From Sipunculus nudus (taxonomy: Eukaryota; Annelida; Sipuncula; Golfingiida; Sipunculidae): a stretch of DNA of 64,000 bases. Below the pieces are notes generated by a model, which was given only the letters and a program-made list of their open reading frames with translations, was not told where the DNA came from and did no database searches. The translations under genes and the position numbers were made by a program. The DNA lies in assembly GCA_026874595.1 (NCBI GenBank), contig CM049316.1:69739676-69803675 (forward strand), read 5' to 3'. This document shows, piece after piece, positions 24,181-36,100 of the stretch (the stretch's first letter is position 1; each line of letters opens with the position of its first letter).

Positions 24181-27100
24181 GTGAGTTGACATATATTTTT
24201 TGTCAGATAATGATATATTGATTATGATTCAGGTATGCTTTTTTCTTTTATTTGAAATCATATTTAACTCAAACGCCTCTAAGCAACAATGGCTATTTAT
24301 TTGTCTTTTATTCATCTGAATATCTGCACATCCATCTGTTAACAGGGCACAAATCACCCCTTGACAGACCTAGAAAATTCTAATTTGACTTCCAGATCTA
24401 TTCCTAGATAAATATTTCAGTCTCCCAATGAACATGCAATCAGAACACAGTGACAAATTTTCAATTAGCTAGAGAAAAAATTTGATTAGAGAAAAATTCT
24501 TTTAGTACTTCAGAAAAGGTCATTGGTCATAATAGTATTAGAGGGTGCTGGATAAGTAAATGTAGGCCTATTGGTAAAAAATATTACAAGAAATCCTATG
24601 GTACTCTCAAGATTTGTAAAAAAAGTTGTCTATCTACAGACTTGTACTCAGCAGTCAAATATTTTTAATTATTCATAATCTTGTAATTATGACACTGTGC
24701 CACATTTTCAAATGTTTCAACCTCACAAAGCAGAGAGAGTCTCATGATAAAACATTTCAGACAAAATGTAAGGTTATCATTGGCTTCTTTAACTTTCCTG
24801 CTGTATGCTTTGTGTATTCAGTTGTCTAAGATATCCAAAGTTTACTAAATTCTAGATTTTTGCCATTGGCTCTACTGTTCAGAAATAAAAATTGATAATG
24901 AAACAGCCTCTTCAGTTCATTAAATGTGCAACAGTTAGCCAATCAGATGCCTGTTCACTGATTAACTTTACATGTGCTGGACTGCTCACTGCTAAAAATT
25001 CTGGAGATGGCTGGTTAATGAGAGACTTTTTCTTTAGTTGTAATATATTGTCAGTATATCAATTTAGGGATATACTGGTATATATGACAGTATCAATTAG
25101 TGTTGGGACCTATGATCGATTACAATTGATGATTGGTGTGCTGATGCAAACGATCTGGTGATCGATCTTGCATTGCTATAAATAATGGGGGATAGAAGGC
25201 TTTCATAAAATTCAGCGAAAAAAAAAACCATGTGTTTATTAGATAGGTCACACCTACATTTATTATATACACATGTAGGCTACAGCGTTATAGATATATA
25301 ACCCAATATAAGGCCTTTATATCAACTGAGGGGATGTACAGGTCAGTATTTGATCATAAATTTCATATACCTAGAGGTCAAACAATGTTCACTGATGATT
25401 AATCATGAAAATTACAAATGATTCCCAACACTTCTCAAAAGGGACTAATAATTGATCATGGGTTGCTGATATGCTGTCAAAAATCGTTTACAATCAAGGA
25501 AGCAATAAGCAACACTAGTATAGATACAATCATTGACTTTTTATCACAGTGTATTGGTGTAACAGTGATTCATTACAGCCCGAAATGGGGGCTTACAAGG
25601 AGTGATGAATATTAACAGTGTGTGCTACATATGCTGCTGTTTAATTTTGTTTCATTTCGATAAATCTTACAGTAATAAGAAGTTCTCGAGGGGACATAAC
25701 CTAGAAAACTAGGAAAACATTTAAATGAGTTTTTATCCAGTCAGGGTGTTTAAGAAAGTGTCTGTAAATCAGAGATAATTCAGGGAACACAAGTTGCATA
25801 AAAAAGGAGATGTTCAAGCTGAGATATTTTGTCAGATATAGAGACAGCCTATATTGACTTAGATTATTGGGTATGGTGGGGTTTGTAGACTGGAGGGAGT
25901 TCAAAATTTTATTGTGTTTTATATCAGAGAGCTCATCAGCTAGGCAATGTGAAGCATGGGTTGCTTGTTTCTTTCATAGCACTACTATTGAGTACTGTAA
26001 CCTAGTTCCTGTTATCATATTAACACAAAATTCCCAGTAATTACTGTACATCAATGACCCTTAACTGAATATGAACGAAATATGAGTTTTATATTTAAAT
26101 AATAATAATATAGAAATTACTAATAAAATATGCAAAATTTGGCTTATTGGAATCAATAGAAAAAAATTAGTTGAGACCTTGCTAAGGACACCCTCTTAGA
26201 TCAGTTACCTTATAATAGGATTTGCTCTGTCTGTAATTTCTTTCAAACCATATTGAAAAGCATGTGATCAGGTGTCAGGTGTACATTCTTTTGCATTCAG
26301 TGACCCCGGAACAAAATCAGATGAACGAGCTGTTACAGGAACTGTGGAAGTCAATTCAAGATGGTCACAGTGAGCAGGCCAAAGTCCTGGCAGCCAGACT
26401 TGCTCTCATGCATCCTGCAGCAGGCCAGCAGCCAGCCAACCCAGCCCCGCCCCAGGAACAGGAAATCAGGTGTGTAAATGAATCCCTAATGCTTAGAAGT
26501 AAAAATTTGTATATTAAGCTGTGTTTCCACCTGCATGTATATGCATATGTCACAGGACAAACTCCGATCCAGTAGAATCGTTGATCTAACTAGGACAAAG
26601 TCCGATCGGACTTTCTAGTAGGAGAAACTCCGATCAGACTTTCTACTAGTAGGATTGGCGATTCTACTAGGACAAACTCCGATCATAGCCTCTACAAGGA
26701 CAAACGCCGATCAACCAGAGACCACAACATAATTAAACTTTCTGCTAGTAGAATTGGCAATTCTACTAGGACAAACTTCGATCGTGGTCTCTACTAGTTG
26801 GATCAGAGCTTCTACTAGGACAAACTTGGATTGTAGTCTCGACTATGACAAACTTACCATAATGGTCTAATTTATGAAACCTGAGATTATGATTAAATTG
26901 AACAGAGTAATATGGCAACCAAATGTTTTATTTATGAATCTACACAATATGACTTTCTAAAAGACAAAAGTATATCATGATTGTTTTATACAATAAACAG
27001 GACAACGGTTGTTTAACTGGTTTTTAATGTGGGGTTAAACAAGGGTATATGGTAATGGTTGACATGTTAGGTTTTTTTTTGTTAAACCATTATATTTATT

Positions 27101-30100
27101 CATTGTTTTAAGTTCTATACTTCTAGAATTCTTTTTATTACACTGTATTGTAATTGATTGCTCTTTGCAAAGTGCCACCCAGAAACATTGAGTGTTTGTC
27201 AAAACAGATTTTGAGCTTATAGGAAGTTGACATAACCTTTTTTATGATGGACTTGCACTTTACCGAGGGAACTGTATTTCTGCGAGTGAGTCTTTTGAAA
27301 AAGTTCTGTATGAAAATACACACAATCTGTATAAATGGCTTATTAATTGATAAATATAAGTACTGTCCAATGTATATATTGCATTTTTCTCTTTTATTTT
27401 AAGAAATAAGTTATACCTATGTTCAGGAATTGTAGATAACAGTTTGTGCTAATATGTCCTTTTTAGCCCTCAGCCCTTAGGCTGATGGGCTATTGTCATC
27501 ACCCAAGCAGTCCGTCCGTCCGTCCGGCGTCCGTTAACTTTTACCTTGTGAGCGGGATATCTTGAAAAGGATTCACCGTCAGAATTTTGTTTCCTCGGTA
27601 AAGATGTATATCGACAAAATCTCGGTCCAGTTCGAAGATGGGTGACCTTGACCTATTTTTCTACATTTTAGAGCTGATTATAGAAAAACACTTAGATGCT
27701 TATTACTCAGGAACCATTTGGTGGATTTTCACAAAACTTACTATGATTATTGGGACAGATAGTCTGTACCTGCTATACAAGTTTGGTAGCGCCACCTACA
27801 ATTTCTGATTTTTAATGAATTTTTATCGGATTTTTCAACTTTGGGCTTGTGAGCGGGATATCTCGAAAAGGATTCACCGTCAGAATTTTATTTTTTCGAT
27901 GAAGATGTATATTGACAAAATCTCGGTCAAGTTCGAAGATGGGTGACCTTGACCTATTTTTCTACGTTTAAGAGCTGATTATAGAAAAAACATTTAGAAG
28001 CTTATTTCTCAGGAACCATTGGATGGATTTTCACAAAACGTACTATGATTATTGGGACTGATAGTCTGAACCTGCTATACAAGTTTGGTGGCGCCACCTA
28101 CAATTTCTAATTTTTAATGAATTTTTATCGGATTTTTCAACTTTGGGCTTGTGAGCGGGATATCTCGAAAAGGATTCACCATCAGAATTTTATTTTTTCG
28201 GTGAAGATGCATATTGACAAAATCTCGGTCAAATTCGAAGATGGGTGACCTTGACCTATTTTTCTACGTTTTAGAGCTGATTATAGAAAAAACATTTAGA
28301 AGCTTATTTCTCAGGAACCATTGGATGGATTTTCACAATACTTACTATGATCATAGGGACTGATGGTCTGTAACTGCTGCTCAAGTTTGGGGGCGCCACC
28401 TGCAATTTCTGATTTTTTATTGAATTTTTCTTGGATTTTTCAACTTTGGCCTTGTGAGCTGGATATCCCTAAAAGGATTCACAATAGGAATTTTATTTCT
28501 TTGGTGAAGATGTATATCAACAAAGATCTTGTTCATGTTCGAAGATGGGTGACCTTGACCTACTTTTCAAGGTCACAGAGCTTATAATAGAATATAACTT
28601 AGAAGCTTATTTTTCAGGAAGCATTTGGTGGATTGTCATGAATCATGGTATATACCTCTCCATTTTTAATTTATAACTGAGACATGTACAGATATACATC
28701 CATGTGAGAACAGATATTTAGTACTTGTTACTGTTACCACCTCTAAACACTGTTCTTTTGGCTGAGGGCTTTTGTCAGCTTTTGCTGATATTCTAGTTTT
28801 TTATTTGTATTTTTTATCACATAAACTTGTATGTTCTATATGAAACCTACATCCTGTATCAGTGCCTTTTTCATTGAGTAGCATAAGTACTGTTGTATGT
28901 ATATATTGCATTTTTTTGGCGTGAATTTAAGACAGGATGTGAATGAAATATTTTAGATCAATATTCAGGAATTTTACATATATACAAGTAGATAACAGTT
29001 TGTGCTTACATGTAATTGTGCTTATATTTGTAATTTTTTTTAATAAAATAAAATTGTATGAATATGTTTGAATGAAACATTAAGATGTATATCTGTGACT
29101 TGTATATATAATTGTAGGATATTGTGTTTTATCATATGTGCTTGTATTTATTTTTCTTTACTTTTTTCAAATACATAAATAAAACATTTGGTTAAAATAT
29201 TACCGTGTTTTATTCATTTTTAATCTCAGGTTTCAGAAATTAGGTAAATTATGGTAAGTTTCTCCTTGTAGAGACTACAATCGGAATTTGTCCTAGTAGA
29301 GACTACGATCAGAGTTTGTCCCAGTAGATACTACGATCGGAGTTTGTCCTAGAAGAATCGCTGATTCTACTAGTAGAAAGTCTAATTATGTTGTGGTCTC
29401 TGGTTGATCGGAGTTTGTCCTAGTAGAGGCTATGATCAGAGTTTGTCCTAGTAGAATCGCCAATCCTACTAGTAGAAAGTCTGATCGGAGTTCCTCCTAG
29501 TAGAAAGTCCGATCAGACTTTGTCCTAGTAAGATCGACGATTCTACTGGATCGGAGTTTGTCCTGTGACACATATATGCGTTATAACAACTTGTATGATT
29601 TTGTAACTGTGATGTTTCCATGTGTCTGTCAGCATATATGTGTATTTGTGTATATGGGTGAAAATCACCACAAGAGCATTTGTATGCATAGCTGGTTTGC
29701 TTGAAAGCAGAGATTGAGATAAATTTATGTCAGCCTACCATCTTTATGATTAAGATCTGCTAGATCCACTGTACAACAGTAAAGGTCTGGCTGTTCAAGC
29801 ATATGGACAAATAGGGAAACTGCTATTTTCATGCACTTACACATGGAAACAAAGCTTTAGTCTGCCTAATATGCATATTTGTTATTTTAGGAGAAAAAAT
29901 TTGTTGACCTTTTAAGATGTGTGGTGTTGTCCATTGCCCATCATCTGTGTGTTAACCCAATTACAATCTCAAAAACAGCAGGAACTTGCATCACCAAATT
30001 TTATGAAAAAAATCAGTCACATGAAATGCAATTGGATTTGCTAATTTTATTGCTTTCTGCATTTACGTACTAGATTTTAAAGGGGAAAAAACTTTAAAAT

Positions 30101-33100
30101 TCTTCTTCTCTGAAACTGTTCAGCCAAATTGTCCATCATGGAAGAATTATACTTGATGTATATCCATTGCACAGGTTTGCATTAGGCCTGGAGGCCTTGT
30201 TCTCCTTAACCTCCTTAATAAACTATAATAGCAAAACCAGTATGTCTGATGCTTAACTCTACTCTTAAATCATATGTATTAATCTACCTGGTGTTAAATT
30301 TATTCAGACTTCTCTGCCAAATCATTTCTATCACATGAATAGTTGTCTGTCATTTAGAACTGACACCCAAGTGTGTAGGGGTTGAATGTAAGTGCCTGGT
30401 GGGTAAGGTATTAATATTGGACATAACTGACTTAGTCCACACTTTGAACTTTTTCAAAAACAAGAGATTTGCACAAATTATTAATTGTTGCAAGTTGGCC
30501 AATTTCACCACTAAAGTTCACATATTTTACTATTTTAACTCCCATTGGCCATCAAAAATTTGTTTGGCTGTCAAAGATAAATGGCAGAATTTGGCCCAAC
30601 CACATTGTTTACAGGAATTTCAATATAATCCTATAAGTCTTAATCATATTCACATAACTGTTAGGGGTATGACACAGGAACCAAGACTGAAAGGTCAAAG
30701 GTCATCCATTAAGAAGTATGACTGTGTATGTCACACGCATGCACTATGTTATGTCAGCAGTGTGGTGACCTCCTTCAGCCTTCATCTGTCATCCTCACAT
30801 AACCATACTATATATCTATATACAGCAGGAGCTATAGCATCAGTAAATTTTATGCAAAAATCAGTTATCTTTAAATTTCTTGTTCGACTCAGCTTATTTA
30901 TTGCATTGCCTTAGATTTTACATGGAAAAAGCTAAATTACCTTTAAAAAATCTTTTTCTCCCAAACTGTCGAGCTAGATTGTTTAATTTTTCACATAAAT
31001 TATAACAGAAACAATTTGTATCAAGTTTGTTCAAATAGTTCCAGTTCAGTGCAATTGATATTTGGCCGATTTACAGGAATTTGAACTTAGTCCTTTGGCC
31101 AAATATGTAAACCAAAATTTCAGTCTTACAAAAAGCATCAGGGTCATCAGTTCTCTGTACAGGAACCCACAATATTTCAGGAACAACAGGAGCTAACTTC
31201 AACAAAGTTTATGCAAAAATCAGTCACATGTCAAATGTTGTGGGATTAATCTTAGATGCCACCTACAGTTGGTTTTGGTCACATGTCTCCATGTACATAA
31301 CTTTGATGCATCTGTTTGAAAGTTTGCATGTCCATGCATCTTTGATGGCTTTCCCATAAACAAGACTGGTGGCACCACCTACAAAGATATTTGCACAGTG
31401 TAGGTCCCTGCTCATTTCTCAGGAGTAATTTGGCATAGCTGCCCTGAGTTGTGCATTTCCATACATCTCAAATATTTTTGTCCTATGCAAGACTGGTGGT
31501 GCCACCTTTAGTTGTTTTTAGGGTTGTATGCTTCTGTGCACATAACTCAAGATTGGTTTGATGTATCTGTGATCAAATATAACATGTCCATGCATCTTCA
31601 ATGGCTATCTCATAAACAAGACTTGTGGAGCCACCTGTTGAATAGTTTACATCCATGCCAGTAATTCAGGAGTGATTTGATGTAAATTTGCCTGAAATTT
31701 CGCCTGTCCATACATCCCATACAGCTTTCTCGTACATAAGACCTGTGGCCTCTCTGTAATTGTATCCGCCAAAACAGAGTTTTGCGGATACTATGTTTTC
31801 AGCTGCACGCCGCCGCCGCCGCCGTCGCGTAGGTTTCCGGAGAACTCCTCTGTAACCACTGGGCGGAATTTTACGAAACCCGGGATTATGTTCGGGTCAC
31901 ATGTGAACTGCTGCGCCCCGATTTTGTTTTGACCTCTGACCTTTCCTCTGCGCTCTGCGTCCGTTTGTGCGTCTGTTTCCACACATAAACCCACATATCT
32001 CGGGAACCGTTTGACGGATCAGGAAAATTTTTTCGCACAAATGTAGCCCTTGGAGAGCTTTATAACATACACAAAAAATGGTGGCGCCACCTGCAACCAT
32101 GTTTGCACAGTGTCCATCTGTTCGTCTGCCTTGGGTTAAAATCACTCATATCTCTGCAGTGACTTGACTAATTCACCTGAAATTTGGCATGCGTATACAT
32201 CCTGGATGGCTTTTCTGATTTTGTGACAGGTGGCGCCACCTACATTCACGTTTACACTGCAGACATCCAAGCTCATATCTCGGGAACCGTTTGACTGATC
32301 AGGAAAATTTTTTTCGCACAAATGTAGCCCTTAGAGAGCTTTATAACATACACAAAAAATGGTGGCGCCACCTGCAACCATGTTTGCACAGTGTCCATCT
32401 GTTCATCTGCCTTGGGTTAAAATCACTCATATCTCTGCAGTGACTTGACTAATTCACCTGAAATTTGGCATGCATTTACATTCTGGATAGCTTTTGTGAT
32501 TTTATGACAGGTGGCGCCACCTACATTCACATTTACGCTGCAGACATCCAAGCTCATATCTCGGGAACCGTTTGACTGATCAGGAAAATTTTTTTGCACA
32601 AATGTAGCCCTTGGAGAGCTTTATAACATACGCAAAACTTGTGGCGCCACCTGCAGCCATTTTTGCACAGCTCCTGTCTGTTTGTCTGCCATGGGATAAA
32701 ATCACTCATATCTCGGCAGTGGTTTGACATATCTGGCTAAAAGTTTGCAGGTTTATACATCCCTGACAGGTCTCTTGATTTTATGACAGGTGGAGCCACC
32801 TGCATTCTAGTTTATGCAGCAGACATCCAAGCTCATATCTTGGGAACCGTTTGACCGATTCGGCAAAAGTTTTGCATGTGTATAGTTCTCACATAGCTCT
32901 TTATCATACGCAAAACTGGTGCCGTCACCTGCAACCATTTTTGCTCAGCGTCCATCTGATTGTCTGCCACGGGCTAAAATCACTCATATACATGTAGTGG
33001 TTTGACTTATCTGCCTTAAATTTTGCATATGTATATAACTGGGATGGCTTTCTGGATTTTGTGGTAGGGGGGCAACCTTCATACACAATTTGGCTGCAGA

Positions 33101-36100
33101 CATCCATGCTAATATGCAACACTCTATTTCCCCTTGCCACTTTATCCATGCCTCACTTCACCCGTTCCACTCTGATTTAGGCGGATACACGTAGTCGCTT
33201 GTCGACTACCCGTATTCTAGTTTTTTTTGGTGGTGTACATGCATGACAGTAATTTAGGAGGGATTTGACATATCAGTCTGAAATTGTGCATGTCCATACA
33301 TCATGGGTAGCTATGTCATATACAAGACCGATGGCGTTACCTACAGTCATTTTTGCATAGTGTACACCAGTGTAGCGTCATATTGACCTTCTGGCATTAA
33401 GACCAGATTACTGGCGCCAGTGTGTCTTTACATCTAAGTCTGAGGAACACATTATAAGGCCTTATGAAGATGCAAATATTTTTGTCATTTCTGACAACGC
33501 TTCATGGCCTAAAGGTACACTGTAAATCAACATAAACCAGACCAATTGTTAGCATTTTTTGTGTACTTTCTAATAATACCAAACATGAGCGGGAAAAGTT
33601 TGTTTTAACCTGTCACATTGATAAACCCCTTGGCATGTTTGTTGAATTTATGACCGCATGAACACAAGCAAGGCTCGCACAGGTTACAGGATCCAGGCAG
33701 CTTGCATGCGATACAGGAAATGACCCGTGTCCATGGAGACAGTGTTTCAGTTTGGGTTGTGAGCTCACATGTATACCATTGTGTAGATTCATCATTCCTA
33801 GCATAATATTGAGATTTTGGGCTATTTACCACAATATGAATGCAACCTGATGCAAGACAACTGCGATACATTCCTCAATATTACTTGTATCACCACCCAA
33901 ATAGGCTTATCCGATTGCCTACTGAGTTGAAATGTCATGGCTAATACTAATGTCAGTATCTAAGGAGTGATGTTTGTATAATTTGTGCTTATACTCAGGT
34001 TCAAAAGTTGTAGCACTTGCTTTGTGCATGTATATGTCACACATGTACTTATAAAGAAATCAAGTAGTACTTTCTAATAATGGTCTGGTATGTTATCAGG
34101 GAAGGGTTATAAATCATGTTTATCCGATTTGCACAAGTTTGCATTATGCCTGTAGGCTTTGTTTTTGTTTCACATTATCAAATGGCGCCTGGCCCAGTTG
34201 AAGGGCATTATATATAAAACTTTATCACAACATATGTATCTCATTATCAGCTTGTATGCATTTCATTAAATGTACAGTTGTAAATAGGTTTCGACCTTGC
34301 AATTTCATCAGATTTAACCAAATCCTATAGATCTTCCATAGAATTTGCAAGAGTGAACTGTGAAAATAATTCCTGTCCAGCAATAATTCATCCTGAGATT
34401 TGAACTTTTCCCAACATTTATCCTACACTTAGTCATATCGCTTGTTAGATAACATGTTTTATTGATGTCACTTTACTTACAGGGTGAAAGTTTATGTTGA
34501 AGATAAGGAAAGCTCTGGCTCCTTTGTCGTCTTGAAGCTGAGGCCATCCATGACAATCGCAGAACTCAAGAGAAAGGTACCCCTTGTTAACTCACTGAAA
34601 AAAAATATACATACAGTAAAACCTCAATGAAAATAAATATATATACAGTAAAACCTCACTGAAAATAAATATATACACAGTAAAACCTCACTGAAAATAA
34701 ATATATATACAGTAAAACCTCACTGAAAATAAATATATATACAGTAAAACCTCACTGAAAATAAATATATATACAGTAAAACCTCACTGAAAATAAATAT
34801 ATATACAGTAAAACCTCACTGAAAATAAATATAGATACAGTAAAACCTCACTGAAAATAAATATATATACAGTAAAACCTCACTGAAAATGAATATATAT
34901 ACAGTAAAACCTGACTGAAAATAAATATATATACAGTAAAACCTGACTGAAAATAAAATATATATACAGTAAAACCTCACTGAAAATAAAATATATATAC
35001 AGTAAAACCTGACTGAAAATAAATATATATACAGTAAAACTGTCACCAGAAATCGGTGACAATATGTACGGTGTTTTGTATCATAGTTTAACGAAGTCTG
35101 TTCTCTATTGATATTGACGTGAAACGTCATCCTAAAGCGTTGACAGGTCTTGATTGTATATATATATATTGTGTATTCTTGTATGGAATCCCATCGGCTA
35201 TCAGCTGATTTATCTGTGTCACGCATCGTGTGTAATTATTTCTGGTATGTGGGTCGCCATGGTGACGCTAGCAGTCAAACCAGGTCACATATAACCTTAT
35301 ATGGGACACTTGAGCCATAAGCCAATCAGAGAACCGGATCGCCGTATTGTGACGACGATTGTGACGTCAGAGTTCAGGGAGAGACGCTGGAAGCTGCCTT
35401 CAGTTGGGTCTTGAAGCTTGAGGTGGCAGCACGCACGAACGGGAGTAGGAACATTGAAACGCCAGGAACGGCATAGAAGCAAGCTTCTACATGAAGCAAG
35501 GACCCAGCTCATGAGAACTCAGCCGTGCTGCCGAAAGAGCTTCGTATTGGCAATATAGAGAGAGCGCGCTCGTCACCTGCCGGCCTAGTTCAGCTTGACC
35601 TAGATACATAACCGCCGTAAGCCGAGAAACCATTGCTACACGAGCAAGGTCAAGGACTCTAAGCTATACGTTAACAAAGACAAGCAAGATCAGTTGAAGA
35701 TCGCTAAACTCAGAAAGACTAGATCAATATGGTACTAACCATACGCTAGATTCTACACTAAACAGTAACCAGAGATCTCTGAAGGAACTGGACTTTATTG
35801 GTTTTTATACAAACCACGGACTCAGTAAATATCCTGTATTTTTAATGTGAAGGACTGTCGTATTGACACATCAACGCACACACACATCTACATCTTTGTA
35901 AGTATTGTCTTGAATTATATTGTGAATTTAACCTGATGTCTCATAGTTTCTATTGATCTGGGTGTATGATTGTCTGGTATTTTTATACACGTCCTTAAAA
36001 GAACCTGGAAATGTCACCTGTAATGACCGGGATCTAATTTCTTGATTAATGAAATCAAGTGGCGAGCGTTAACCCATCCTATTGTTTTATAGGATATATC

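Noticed and set aside
26553-26880. CRISPR-like array of short repeats with spacers
   Set aside because: The repeats are imperfect, the spacers are themselves related, the block has an inverted copy at 29222-29569, and the context is an animal intron. It is an arm of a fold-back element.
30399-30914. 171-codon ORF as a gene
   Set aside because: It lies inside a G-family repeat and shows no domain or compositional sign of coding.
35297-35512. 71-codon minus-strand ORF repeated in every LTR
   Set aside because: It recurs only because the LTRs are nearly identical copies. It has no domain and no independent evidence of selection.
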